This document shows positions 7,885 through 16,444 of a stretch of DNA of 64,000 bases, piece by piece. The DNA comes from JADKAV01 sp963704075. GTDB lineage: Bacteria; Actinomycetota; Actinomycetes; S36-B12; UBA10799. The translations under genes were made by a program, and so were the position numbers. Location of the stretch: contig CAVPGV010000004.1 in NCBI GenBank assembly GCA_963704075.1, forward strand, positions 62,001-126,000. Direction: 5' to 3'. A model generated the notes under the pieces. The model saw only the letters and a list, made by a program, of their open reading frames with translations. It ran no database searches and had not been told where the DNA came from. Every line of letters starts with the position of its first letter. Positions within the stretch are counted from its first letter, which is position 1.

Positions 7885-9173
7885 TCGACCTCGCTGCTCT
7901 GCAGTTTCTCGACCAGGACGGTACCCACCCGGTTGCGCCGTCCTGCCGCCTGCTCAGCGGTGAGCCGGTAGCCGTCGATGTCGACATGGGTCCCCGGGAT
8001 CGGCACCACACCCAGCCTGCGCGCGAGGAGCCCACCGACGGTGTCCACATCGTCGCTCTCACTGCTGACCTGCACGGGCACGAGCTCGGCGAGATCGTCG
8101 ACCGCCAGCCGCGCGCTGACCCGGTAGCGGTCGGTAGCCAGTTCCTCCACCTCGGGTGCCTCGGTGTCGTACTCGTCGGCGATCTCCCCGACGATCTCCT
8201 CGAGGATGTCCTCGATCGTGACAAGCCCAGCCGTCCCCCCGTATTCGTCGACCACGATCGACATGTGCACACGCGCGGCCTGCATGTCGCGCAGCAGGTC
8301 GTCGGCGCGCTTGCTGTCGGGAACGAAGTGAGCCTCGCGCATCACGGTGTCGACCTGCTCGTTGCGCTCGGAGCCGCGGTTCTCGAAGGTCCGTCGGGCC
8401 ACGTCCTTCAGGTAGACCACACCCACGACGTCGTCGAGGTTCTCCCCGATGACCGGGATCCGACTGAACCCCGATCGCAGACCCAGGGACAGAGCCTGCC
8501 GCAGGGTCTTGTCGGCCTCGATCCACACCATCTCGGTGCGGGGCACCATGACTTCGCGCGCGAGGGTGTCGCCGAGTTCGAACACGGAGTGCAGCATCTG
8601 CCGTTCATCATCCTCGATGACGCTGTCCGCGCCTGCCTGGTCGAGTAACTCCCGCAGTTCGGCCTGGCTCACGAACGGGCCCTGCCGGTAGCCCTTGCCC
8701 GGGGTGATCGCATTGCCCAGCAGGATCAACAGGGAGGTCAACGGGCCCAACAACCCCGCCAGGAACCGGGCCGGTCCGGAGGCCGCGAGGGCGATCGGCT
8801 CGGCGTGCTGCTGTGCCAGGGTCCGCGGCGCGACCCCCGTGACCACGTAGCCGACGAAGACCATCACCGCCACCGCCAGGCCCATCTGCCACCACCGGGG
8901 GCCGTCGATCACCTCGATGCCGATGAGGGTGGCGATCGCGATGGCGGAGGTCGTGCACACCAGGCGCAGGAACAGCAGCACGTTGACGTAGCGCGGACGG
9001 TCCCCCACGATCACGTGCAGACCGGCCGCTCCCCGGACGCCGCCCTCCACCAGTTCCTCCGCGCGCGGCTTGGATACCCGGGTGATGGCGACCTCGGCGG
9101 CCACCAGGACACCGGCTACCGCCACCAGCAGCACGACGGCGACGACCTGGAACGCGATATCTGCGTACTCCAT
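7881..9173 (-). CDS. CNNM/CorC-family membrane protein with CBS pair
   Basis: 430 residues. An N-terminal DUF21/CNNM transmembrane domain (hydrophobic helices at about 5-30, 68-90, 95-115 and 130-155) is followed by two CBS domains (about 200-330, including VPRTEMVWIEAD and VVDEYGGTAGLVTIEDILEEI) and a C-terminal CorC_HlyC transporter-associated domain ending around LVEKL. Relatives are linked to Mg2+ efflux; the old 'hemolysin' label is historical. It is in the actinobacterial phoH-ybeY-CBS-era order, 37 bases after ybeY. Confidence 0.93.
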   Translation of the reverse strand: MEYADIAFQVVAVVLLVAVAGVLVAAEVAITRVSKPRAEELVEGGVRGAAGLHVIVGDRPRYVNVLLFLRLVCTTSAIAIATLIGIEVIDGPRWWQMGLAVAVMVFVGYVVTGVAPRTLAQQHAEPIALAASGPARFLAGLLGPLTSLLILLGNAITPGKGYRQGPFVSQAELRELLDQAGADSVIEDDERQMLHSVFELGDTLAREVMVPRTEMVWIEADKTLRQALSLGLRSGFSRIPVIGENLDDVVGVVYLKDVARRTFENRGSERNEQVDTVMREAHFVPDSKRADDLLRDMQAARVHMSIVVDEYGGTAGLVTIEDILEEIVGEIADEYDTEAPEVEELATDRYRVSARLAVDDLAELVPVQVSSESDDVDTVGGLLARRLGVVPIPGTHVDIDGYRLTAEQAAGRRNRVGTVLVEKLQSSEVE

Positions 9174-9210
9174 CAGAAGTCGCCCCTGAACACACGCTCC
9201 GTGAATCGCA

Positions 9211-9669
9211 TCACGACTGCACCTCCGCCTGCCATTCGCCGAGCAGGCGGCGCTGCAGACCGAACATCAGACGCTCCTCATCGGGTTCGGCATGGTCGTA
9301 TCCCAGCAGATGCAAGATGCCGTGGGTCAGGAGCACACCGAGTTCGAGGCGCACATCGTGCCCGGCTGCCTTCGCCTGCCGGTCGGCCACCTCCGGACAG
9401 ATGACCACATCGCCCAACAGACCCTCCGGCGGTTCCTCATCGTCGCGGGGAGGCGTGAGTTCATCCATCGGAAAACTCAGCACGTCGGTCGGGCCGGGCT
9501 CGTCCATCCAGCGCACATGCAGGTCGGTCATGGTGGCGGTGTCCACGAACACCACCGACAACTCGGCTCCGGCGTGGATGCGCAGACGATCGAGCACGAA
9601 ACGTGCCTGCTTTCCGATCGAGGCGATGTCGATGTCCGCTTCGGTCTCGTTGACCACGTCGATGCTCAT
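9211..9669 (-). CDS. ybeY: Endoribonuclease YbeY (16S rRNA maturation)
   Basis: Zn-dependent single-strand RNase needed for 16S 3'-end processing and ribosome quality control. The 152 residues include the metal motif HGILHLLGYDH, with the three histidines of the H-x3-H-x5-H signature, and the upstream TDVLSFPM block. The start overlaps the phoH stop by four bases. Confidence 0.96.
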   Translation of the reverse strand: MSIDVVNETEADIDIASIGKQARFVLDRLRIHAGAELSVVFVDTATMTDLHVRWMDEPGPTDVLSFPMDELTPPRDDEEPPEGLLGDVVICPEVADRQAKAAGHDVRLELGVLLTHGILHLLGYDHAEPDEERLMFGLQRRLLGEWQAEVQS

Positions 9670-10649
9670 CGTGACTGCTCATACCTGCCGTAGGCGTCGA
9701 CGATGTCGCCGACGAGTTTGTGCCGGACGACGTCGCGACTGGTCAACTCGCAGAACTGGACGTCGTCGATCCCTGAGAGGATCTTCTGCACGATCCGCAG
9801 ACCACTGGTGGACCCTGACGGCAGGTCGACCTGCGTGACGTCGCCGGTTACCACCATCGTCGACCCGAATCCCAGCCGGGTCAGGAACATCTTCATCTGC
9901 TCGGCCGTCGTGTTCTGCGCCTCGTCGAGGATGATGAACGCATCGTTGAGCGTTCGTCCGCGCATGTAGGCCAAGGGGGCGACCTCGATGGTGCCGCTGG
10001 TCATCAACTGCGGGATCCGGTCCGGATCGATCATGTCGTGCAGAGCGTCGTACAGCGGGCGCAGGTAGGGATCGATCTTCTCGCTGAGGGTTCCTGGCAG
10101 GAAGCCCAGCCGCTCGCCGGCCTCCACGGCCGGTCGGGTGAGGATGATCCGGTTGATCGCTTTGGACTGCAGAGCCTGCACGGCTTTGGCCACAGCCAGA
10201 TAGGTCTTGCCGGTGCCTGCCGGGCCGATGCCGAAGACGATCGTGTTCGCATCGATCGCATCCACGTACCGCTTCTGGTTGAGCGTCTTCGCCCGGATCG
10301 CCTTGCCCCGGGTCGACAGGATGTTCGCGGTCAGCAGCTGCGAGGGCGAGGACGAGCGGTCACTGCGCAACATCGACACCGACCGCTCCACCGCGTCGGG
10401 GGTGAGGGCCTGTCCGGTGCGCAGGATCGACAGCATCTCCGCGATCACCTGCTCCGCCAGACCGATCTCGGTGACCTCGCCGGACAGGTGGATCTCGTTG
10501 CCCCGCACCAACACGTCGACGTCCGCGAAGTCCTTCTCGAACTGCCGCAGGTTCTCGTCGTTGGCACCGAGGAGAGCGACCATCGGGTGGGTGTTGGGAA
10601 CGACGATCGTGCTGGAGACCGCCGCGTCGGCGGCTGAGGGACGGTTCAT
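9666..10649 (-). CDS. phoH: PhoH-family ATPase (PhoL/YbeZ type)
   Basis: P-loop ATPase that works with YbeY in rRNA processing. From the ATG at 10649 it is 327 residues: an N-terminal KH-like region (LVRGNEIHLSG), Walker A GPAGTGKT (about 142-149), Walker B FIILDEAQN and the DLPSGSTSGL sensor segment. The ATG forms an ATGA overlap with the HIT gene stop, which decides it over a GTG twelve bases further upstream. Confidence 0.95.
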   Translation of the reverse strand: MNRPSAADAAVSSTIVVPNTHPMVALLGANDENLRQFEKDFADVDVLVRGNEIHLSGEVTEIGLAEQVIAEMLSILRTGQALTPDAVERSVSMLRSDRSSSPSQLLTANILSTRGKAIRAKTLNQKRYVDAIDANTIVFGIGPAGTGKTYLAVAKAVQALQSKAINRIILTRPAVEAGERLGFLPGTLSEKIDPYLRPLYDALHDMIDPDRIPQLMTSGTIEVAPLAYMRGRTLNDAFIILDEAQNTTAEQMKMFLTRLGFGSTMVVTGDVTQVDLPSGSTSGLRIVQKILSGIDDVQFCELTSRDVVRHKLVGDIVDAYGRYEQSR

Positions 10650-10993
10650 CCGGGTGGCCACTGCATCTGCCGTCCCCCGATCACATGGGCGTGGACGTGG
10701 TCGACTTCCTGTCCTGCGTCGCCCCCGGTGTTGAAGACCGTCCGGAAGCCGTCGGCGACGTTCTCGGCGTTCGCCACCTCGGACACCACCTCGAGCAGTT
10801 CGGCGGCCGCGGCCGGGTCGGCGGACAGTTCCACCACGTTGCGGTAGTGCTGCCGCGGGATCACCAGCACGTGGACCGGAGCAACAGGGTTCAGGTCCCG
10901 GAACGCCACGACGTGCTCGGACTGATGCACGACGGTGGCGGGGACCTCACCTGCGGATATGGCGCAGAAGATGCAGGACATAGCAGCGATCAT
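10646..10993 (-). CDS. HIT-family nucleotide hydrolase
   Basis: Histidine-triad hydrolase of purine nucleoside phosphoramidates or dinucleotides. The 115 residues contain a zinc-type N-terminus (CIFC) and the triad HVHAHVIGG. The ATG at 10993 has GTGGAG seven bases upstream; a second in-frame ATG at 10981 directly before SCIFC is the alternative. It lies between rsmE and phoH, as in many actinomycetes. The physiological substrate is unknown. Confidence 0.93.
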   Translation of the reverse strand: MIAAMSCIFCAISAGEVPATVVHQSEHVVAFRDLNPVAPVHVLVIPRQHYRNVVELSADPAAAAELLEVVSEVANAENVADGFRTVFNTGGDAGQEVDHVHAHVIGGRQMQWPPG

Positions 10994-10994
10994 G

Positions 10995-11702
10995 TCATGA
11001 CTCCACGGACTGTTCGAGGCCCCGCAGCCACACGCAGGCGGCCGCTCCGGCCGTGGAGGTGCGCATGATCAGCGTGCCGAGATTCACGGCCACCGCTCCG
11101 TCCCCGGTCAGCGCCTCGACCTCCTCGGGCGCCAGCCCGCCCTCAGGGCCGACCACCACGGTCAGCGGTCCCGGCGGTGGCGAGAAACGGAACAACGAAT
11201 CCGTGGCCCGCTCATGCAGGACCAGACACGTGCCCGAGACGGTGGGCGACCCAGGTGGGTCCACAACGGGCAGGTAGGCGCGGCGCGATTGCATCGCCGC
11301 GGCACGGGCCACCCGCTGCCAGCGGTCGCGTTTGGCACCACTCTTGCCGCTCCAGTCCGCGACGGTGCGCCGCGAGGGCCAGGGCACGATCCGGCTGACT
11401 CCGGCCTCGGTGAGCAGCTCCACCGCGAGGTCGGCGCGATCCCCCTTGGGGATCGCCTGGAACACGGTCAACGACCGGGGCTCGGGCTCGCGGCGGGTGG
11501 CGAGCACCGCGAGCTCGAGACCGCCCCGCTTGTCCGCCGCGGTGACCGTGCCGTCGGCCATTGTTCCCACGCCGTCGCTCAGGAGCACCTGCTCACCGAC
11601 CCGCAGGCGCAATGCCCCAACGGCATGGCGGGCGTCGGGACCCTCGATCGAAACGTGTCCGGACCCGGGAACCGAATCCACGTAGAAGAGCGGAGCGGTC
11701 AT
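10995..11702 (-). CDS. rsmE: 16S rRNA (uracil1498-N3)-methyltransferase
   Basis: SPOUT-class methyltransferase that methylates U1498 of 16S rRNA with SAM. The 235 residues have an N-terminal PUA-like domain (DARHAVGALRLRVGE) and the knotted C-terminal domain with VVGPEGGLAPEEVE and LGTLIMRTSTAG, the family's SAM-binding loops (the second usually reads L-G-x-R-I-L-R-T-E-T-A). It overlaps dnaJ by four bases. Confidence 0.95.
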   Translation of the reverse strand: MTAPLFYVDSVPGSGHVSIEGPDARHAVGALRLRVGEQVLLSDGVGTMADGTVTAADKRGGLELAVLATRREPEPRSLTVFQAIPKGDRADLAVELLTEAGVSRIVPWPSRRTVADWSGKSGAKRDRWQRVARAAAMQSRRAYLPVVDPPGSPTVSGTCLVLHERATDSLFRFSPPPGPLTVVVGPEGGLAPEEVEALTGDGAVAVNLGTLIMRTSTAGAAACVWLRGLEQSVES

Positions 11703-12838
11703 TTGCCGCTGAACGCCTCCTTGATGCGCGAGAACAGACCGGTCGGGTGCTCGGTGACCGCGGGTTCCACGTGCTCCTCGTCGCGAAGCACCGCCAGCTG
11801 TTCGAGCAGCTCGCGCTGCTGGCCGTCGAGTTTGGTGGGGGTCAGCACGTCGATATGTACGTGCAGGTCACCGCGGCCAGAACGCTGCAACCGGGACGCA
11901 CCGAGGCCGCGCAGCGTCTGTACGTTGCCGCTCTGGGTGCCCGGCCGGACGTCGATCTTCTGCTCGCCGTCGAGAGTCTGCAGCGGTATCACCGTCCCCA
12001 GCGCAGCAGCCGTCATCGGGATGCTCAACTGCACGTGCAGGTCGTTGCCCTGACGTTCGAAGATGGGGTGCGGCTTCTGCACGATCTCCACGTACACGTC
12101 GCCGGCCGGACCGTTGCCCGGGCCCACCTCACCCTGCCCCGACAACAACAGCCGGGTGCCGGTCTCGACACCGGGCGGGATGTCGACCTTGATCGTCTGC
12201 CGCGTGCGGACGCGGCCGTCCCCGGCGCACTCGGGGCAAGGGGCAGGATTGAGGTTTCCGTACCCCTGACACTGGGGACAGGCTCTCGCTGTCATGACCT
12301 GCCCCAGGAACGTGCGCTGCACGTTCTGCACCTCGCCGCGGCCCCGGCACATCGGGCAGGTCGTCAACTGGGCACCTTCGGCGGTCCCGGCCCCGTGACA
12401 GGTGGGACAACCGACCGCGGTGTCCACTGTGATCTCACGTTCGGCACCGAAGACGGCCTCAGCGAGATCCACGTCGATTCGCAGAAGAGCGTCCTGCCCG
12501 CGCCGGGTGCGCGGTTTGGGCCCGCGCGAACTGCCCCCGCCGCCACCGCCGAAGAACGAGTTCATCAGATCCTCGAACAGGTTCTCAGCACCGAATCCGG
12601 CCGCTCCGCCGCCACTGGCGCCGGCGCGCGGGTCATGGCCCAGGTCGTACATCTGGCGCTTGCGGGGGTCCGAGAGGACCTCGTAGGCCGCCGTGACGTC
12701 CTTGAACTTCTCGTGGGTGCTGGCGTCCGGGTTCACGTCCGGGTGTAGTTCGCGCGCCAACTTCCGGTACGCACGCTTGATCTCCTCCGGCGTGGCCTCG
12801 CGGGACACTCCGAGGGTTTGGTAGTAATCGGCTGCCAT
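11699..12838 (-). CDS. dnaJ: Chaperone DnaJ
   Basis: Hsp40 co-chaperone that stimulates DnaK ATPase. The 379 residues show the J domain with HPD (about 33-35), a short Gly-rich linker, four zinc repeats of the C-x-x-C-x-G-x-G type (CPTCHGAG, CPMCRGRG, CPQCQGYG, CPECAGDG) and the C-terminal substrate domains. The ATG at 12838 has GAGGA about six bases upstream. It follows hrcA by eight bases and so falls under the CIRCE operator. Confidence 0.97.
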   Translation of the reverse strand: MAADYYQTLGVSREATPEEIKRAYRKLARELHPDVNPDASTHEKFKDVTAAYEVLSDPRKRQMYDLGHDPRAGASGGGAAGFGAENLFEDLMNSFFGGGGGGSSRGPKPRTRRGQDALLRIDVDLAEAVFGAEREITVDTAVGCPTCHGAGTAEGAQLTTCPMCRGRGEVQNVQRTFLGQVMTARACPQCQGYGNLNPAPCPECAGDGRVRTRQTIKVDIPPGVETGTRLLLSGQGEVGPGNGPAGDVYVEIVQKPHPIFERQGNDLHVQLSIPMTAAALGTVIPLQTLDGEQKIDVRPGTQSGNVQTLRGLGASRLQRSGRGDLHVHIDVLTPTKLDGQQRELLEQLAVLRDEEHVEPAVTEHPTGLFSRIKEAFSGK

Positions 12839-12846
12839 CGTCTTCC

Positions 12847-13860
12847 TCACTGGCTCAGAATCCGGCCCAGGTAGCGCGCCACCGCGCGCACTGAACCCAT
12901 GGTGCCCGGGTAGTCCATACGCGTCGGGCCGAGCACCCCGATATGCGCAACGCTCAGGGAGTGCGGGCCGTACCCGGTGGTCACGACCGCCGAGCTGGCC
13001 AGGCCTTCAACCTGGTTCTCCGACCCGATACGCACGGTGAGGTCGTCGTGACTGCCCACCTCTTGCAGGAGCCGCAGCAGGACCACGTGCTCCTCCAACG
13101 CCTCCAGCACCGGTCCCACCGTGACCGAGTAGTCCTCACCGAACCTCGTCAGGTTCGCCGTGCCACCCATGACGATCCGGTCCTCCTGACGTTCGACCAC
13201 GGTTTCCAGCAGGCTCGCCAGCACACTCGTGGCCATTGGCCGGTGCTGTGACGGCGTCTGTTCCGGAATGGTCTCCACCGCCTGAGCGACGTCGGTGAAA
13301 GACCTACCCACCACGGCGGCGTTCAGACGCGACCGCAAGTCCAACAGCGCCTCGTCGGTGACATCGATGGGACTGTCCACGGTGCGCTGCTCGACCCGGC
13401 CGGTGTCGGCGATCACGATAAGTAACACCCGCCGGGTTCCCAGCCCCACGATCTCCACGTGCCGCACGCCGCTGCGGGTGAGTGTGGGGTACTGCACCAG
13501 CGCGACCTGGTGGGTCAACTGCGCCAGCAGACGCACAGTGCGTTGCATGACGTCATCGAGGTCGACCGCACTGTCCAGGAACTGGTGGATCGCCCGGCGT
13601 TCGGCCGGCGACAGCGGCTTGATCTGCGCGAGGCGGTCGACGAACAACCGGTAGCCCTTGTCCGTGGGCACCCGCCCGGCGCTGGTGTGCGGGGCGACGA
13701 TGTAGCCCTCTTCCTCCAGCACCGCCATGTCATTACGCAGTGTGGCCGAACTGACGCCGAAGTTGTGACGTTCGGCGAGCACCTTGGAACCCACGGGCTC
13801 GCGGGTGGCCACGTAGTCCTCCACGATCGCCCGCAGCACCTCGAGCTTGCGGTCGTCCAT
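12847..13860 (-). CDS. hrcA: Heat-inducible transcription repressor HrcA
   Basis: Represses heat-shock operons by binding CIRCE. The 337 residues have an N-terminal winged helix (SSATLRNDMAVLEEEGYI) and the HrcA GAF-like and dimerisation regions. The ATG at 13860 (MDDRKLEVLRAI) has AAAGGTG upstream and matches the family start; a longer in-frame extension would overlap the CIRCE element and is rejected. Autoregulation of the hrcA-dnaJ operon is expected. Confidence 0.97.
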   Translation of the reverse strand: MDDRKLEVLRAIVEDYVATREPVGSKVLAERHNFGVSSATLRNDMAVLEEEGYIVAPHTSAGRVPTDKGYRLFVDRLAQIKPLSPAERRAIHQFLDSAVDLDDVMQRTVRLLAQLTHQVALVQYPTLTRSGVRHVEIVGLGTRRVLLIVIADTGRVEQRTVDSPIDVTDEALLDLRSRLNAAVVGRSFTDVAQAVETIPEQTPSQHRPMATSVLASLLETVVERQEDRIVMGGTANLTRFGEDYSVTVGPVLEALEEHVVLLRLLQEVGSHDDLTVRIGSENQVEGLASSAVVTTGYGPHSLSVAHIGVLGPTRMDYPGTMGSVRAVARYLGRILSQ

Positions 13861-13888
13861 GCTCACCTTTCGACGCCGGTCCGGGGGG

Positions 13889-13915
13889 TTAGCACTCCGA
13901 ACCTCTGAGTGCCAG
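13889..13915 (-). promoter_or_regulatory. CIRCE operator
   Basis: TTAGCACTC, nine bases, GAGTGCCAG: the canonical CIRCE inverted repeat with two mismatches in the right arm. It lies 29 bases upstream of the hrcA start, so HrcA should repress its own operon. Confidence 0.9.
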
Positions 13916-14060
13916 TGTACGTCGGGCACCGGGATGCGGCCATGCACGTCGACCTGGCTGTGAGTCGTGCTCGTCGGATTTCCGCGGCAGTCAGTGCTGG
14001 GTCGGTCCGGGCTATGTTCCTTCTGCGTCGGGCAGGTCTTTGCTGACCCGAATCGTTGAC

Positions 14061-14231
14061 TGATGCTTCAGGCCGGAGCCCGCGGGGTGAACCCAACTAG
14101 CACAGGGCATCCGGGAAGCCTTCTGGTGAGATTACGACCAGTGACTGGTCGTAATCTCACCAGAAGGAAGTGCGGGTCCCGTCTGCGCAGACGGCCGAAG
14201 CGAGCATCCAGCCCCGCCCAACTCCCCCTCA
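14061..14231 (+). repeat. Dispersed non-coding repeat, copy 1
   Basis: 171 bases similar in block order to 23347-23519. Shared blocks in order: TCAGGC; GTGAACCC; GGCATC; CAGTGACTGGTCGT followed by TCACC; GCCGAAGC; ATCCAGC; CCAACTCCCC with CTCA. This copy keeps both arms of a long palindrome. No frame is open across it. Confidence 0.75.
14119..14167. repeat. 49-bp perfect palindrome
   Basis: Arms of 24 bases (14119-14142 and 14144-14167) are exactly complementary around a single central G; the left arm starts CCTTCTGGTGAG and ends CCAGT. There is no T-run, so it is not a typical terminator. It could be a cruciform, a recombinase or regulator site, or the tip of a decayed mobile repeat. Confidence 0.95.
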
Positions 14232-14368
14232 GGCCGAAGCGCCCGTGGATCGGGGCAGGGTCGGCTCGGTTCACCGCATCTGGCGACTCGGGCCCGAGCC
14301 CGCAGACCTCTCGCCGGCCACGGCTCAACATCATCGGCCATTTCCGGCGCCCTGCGCGGCGATCCGAC

Positions 14369-14374
14369 TAGGGT
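14369..14374 (+). promoter_or_regulatory. Possible -10 element for the DUF4190 gene
   Basis: TAGGGT fits TANNNT, 19 bases before the ATG at 14394. A good ribosome binding site (AGGAGG) lies between them, five bases before the start. Confidence 0.3.
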
Positions 14375-14393
14375 CGATCGCAGGAGGTGTTCG

Positions 14394-14795
14394 ATGGCCG
14401 ACGCTGATGACCGTTCGTGGGACGACGGGCGCAATTACCGCCCTCAGTCCGGCCCGCCGGAGCCCATCGTGCCAGTGCCGGGAAGTGTGCCCCCACCGCC
14501 GCCCTCGAACCCGGCCGCCGCGTGGCAACAAGCCCCAAAGAACAACTCCCAGAGCGTCGGCGCGCTGACCACCGGGATCCTCAGCCTGGTGTTCCTCGTG
14601 TTCTGCGGTCTGCTGTCCGTGCCGCTCGGCATCGCAGCGATCACGCTGGGAGTGAAGGGGCGCCGACAGGCCCAGTCCGCGGGTGCAGGGACGGGGATGG
14701 CCACCACCGGGATACTGATGGGTGCCTTCTCGTTGGTAGCCCTGGTGGTGGGCACCATCGTCTTGTTCGTGCTGGGCTATGGAGCTGAATCCTGA
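14394..14795 (+). CDS. DUF4190-domain membrane protein with proline-rich N-terminus
   Basis: A 133-residue protein of unknown function. A hydrophilic, Pro-rich cytoplasmic N-terminus (about 1-50, with PPPPPS) is followed by two transmembrane helices (about 55-82 and 100-127) joined by a basic loop (KGRRQAQ). That two-helix hairpin is the DUF4190 pattern. The ATG is preceded by AGGAGG. It is the first of three consecutive rightward genes for Pro-rich membrane proteins. Confidence 0.85.
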   Translation: MADADDRSWDDGRNYRPQSGPPEPIVPVPGSVPPPPPSNPAAAWQQAPKNNSQSVGALTTGILSLVFLVFCGLLSVPLGIAAITLGVKGRRQAQSAGAGTGMATTGILMGAFSLVALVVGTIVLFVLGYGAES

Positions 14796-14935
14796 ACTGG
14801 TGGGACCCACCGCCCGCGACCGGTCCGGCGCAGCACCGAAACGCCGCGAACCACCCTTCGCAAATCCGACGATCAGGACTTCGTGCCCACTAGTCTTGCA
14901 GTCGCTCGGCATCCGGCCAACGAAGTGAGGAACTG

Positions 14936-15460
14936 ATGTCCCAGACCCCTCCCCCACCACCTCCGCCACCACCCCCCGGTGGCGCCATGCCCGCCGGCAT
15001 GGGCCAGCAAACTGGGCAGTACGCCAACTGGTTCATGCGGGTACTCGCCTACATCATCGACGTACTACCCATCGCCATTCTCAACGGGATCGGGTTCCTG
15101 CTAGCAGCCCCGACGACCCAGACGACCACGACCGAGAGCGGGATCGCCGTCACGACGACCACCGGCCTCGGTGCGGTGTTCTGGCTGTTCTGGGCGATCG
15201 GAATCATCTACTTCGTCTGGAACAAGGCGTACCTGGAAGGCACGACGACGCAGTCCCTGGGCAAGCGAGCCCTCGGGATGCACACCGTGGGGCAGGTGTC
15301 GGGCCAAGCGCTCGGCTTCGGCACCGCGTTCGGTCGGTTGCTGCTGCTGTGGCTGGATTTCGCGATCTGTTACATCGGCGTGCTGTGGCCGATCTGGGAC
15401 AAGGACCGCCAGTGTCTGTTGTCCGACAAACTCACCAAAGCCGTGGTCTACAAGGATTAG
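14936..15460 (+). CDS. RDD-family membrane protein with polyproline N-terminus
   Basis: 174 residues. The N-terminus carries ten consecutive prolines followed by PGG, then the RDD domain: FMRVLAYIIDVLPIAIL (helix 1), a second helix at about 80-98, the SLGKRALGMHTV loop and a final helix near VLWPIWDKDRQCLLSDKLTKA. RDD proteins are poorly understood; some affect ion or compatible-solute transport. A TAGTCT -10-like hexamer lies at 14891. It is nine bases upstream of the next gene and probably cotranscribed with it. Confidence 0.88.
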   Translation: MSQTPPPPPPPPPPGGAMPAGMGQQTGQYANWFMRVLAYIIDVLPIAILNGIGFLLAAPTTQTTTTESGIAVTTTTGLGAVFWLFWAIGIIYFVWNKAYLEGTTTQSLGKRALGMHTVGQVSGQALGFGTAFGRLLLLWLDFAICYIGVLWPIWDKDRQCLLSDKLTKAVVYKD

Positions 15461-15469
15461 GAGCACATA

Positions 15470-16444
15470 GTGTCGCAATTCCCCCCTCCCCCGCCCGAAG
15501 GTCGTCCGCCTGGTGGCACACCCCCGCCACCTCCCGGCGGGATGCCTCCGCAACCACCCGGTGGATCCGCCGTTCCGCCTCCCCCACCTCCGCCGCCTCC
15601 ACCGCCAGGTGGGATGCCACCAGGTGCCGGTGGGCCAGGCACGCCGCCTCCCCCACCCCCGCCGCCTGGCGGTGGGATGCCACCAGGTGGGATGCCGCCT
15701 GGTGGTGGCTATCCCCCCGGCGGATACCCCGGTGGGATGCCGCCCGCCGGCGGTAAGCCCTTCTCAGTAGGCGACGCCTTTGGCTACGGCTGGAAGAAGT
15801 TCACTGAGAACGTCGGTCCAATCCTGATCGCCATGCTGGTGTTCCTGCTGGTCGGCGCGGTGATCTACGGTTTCCAGGTTCTGGTGCAGGCCGTCGCATC
15901 TCCGGACGCCACTGTGGTGACCGGAGAGAACGGCTTCGTCGTGACCTCGTCGGGCGGTGGATTCTTCGCCGTCCTGCTCTCCATCGTGTTCGCGATCATC
16001 AGCTTCATCTGGGGCTACATCGTCCAGGCCGCGTTCGCCCGCGGTGGTCTTGCACTGGTCGAGGGCCGGGCGCTGGAACTCGGTGAACTGTTCAGTTTCA
16101 ACAAGCTCGGCAGGATCATCCTGGCCGGTGTCATTCTGAGCATTCTGACGTTCATCGGGTTCATCCTGTGCATCATCCCGGGTCTGATCGTGGCGTTCTT
16201 CGGAACGTTCTTCGTGTACTTCATCCTCGATCAGGACCTCGGCGCGTGGGACGCGATCAAGGCGAGCTTCTCGTTCGTCAAGGACAACGTCGGCAACCTT
16301 CTGCTGCTGCTGATCCTCAGCTGGATCGCCTTGTTCGTCGGTGCGCTGCTGTGCGGCATCGGTCTGTTCGTGGCGGTCCCCGTGGTCGTCATAGCGCACA
16401 CCTACGCGTACAAGGTGCTCCGCGGACAGCCGGTCGCGGCCTAG
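15470..16444 (+). CDS. Six-helix membrane protein with long Pro/Gly-rich N-terminus
   Basis: 324 residues with a GTG start. The first 95 or so residues are almost only Pro, Gly and Met, with runs of up to eleven prolines and GGMPPGG-type repeats. A membrane domain follows with about six hydrophobic helices (near 112-140, 160-190, 215-235, 236-258, 275-295 and 296-315) and polar loops such as FARGGLALVEGR. It resembles actinobacterial multi-helix membrane proteins related to DUF975 or glycerophosphodiesterase membrane domains, but no exact family is claimed. Polyproline runs imply dependence on elongation factor P. It ends convergently with hemW, overlapping by four bases. Confidence 0.8.
   Translation: MSQFPPPPPEGRPPGGTPPPPPGGMPPQPPGGSAVPPPPPPPPPPPGGMPPGAGGPGTPPPPPPPPGGGMPPGGMPPGGGYPPGGYPGGMPPAGGKPFSVGDAFGYGWKKFTENVGPILIAMLVFLLVGAVIYGFQVLVQAVASPDATVVTGENGFVVTSSGGGFFAVLLSIVFAIISFIWGYIVQAAFARGGLALVEGRALELGELFSFNKLGRIILAGVILSILTFIGFILCIIPGLIVAFFGTFFVYFILDQDLGAWDAIKASFSFVKDNVGNLLLLLILSWIALFVGALLCGIGLFVAVPVVVIAHTYAYKVLRGQPVAA

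Larger units (their letters stand above)
13916..14393. other. Intergenic region with palindrome and dispersed repeat
   Basis: About 480 bases between the divergent hrcA and DUF4190 genes. No coding frame is convincing on either strand. It holds one copy of a dispersed non-coding repeat (14061-14231) with a perfect palindrome inside, and the promoter region of the DUF4190 gene. Confidence 0.7.
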
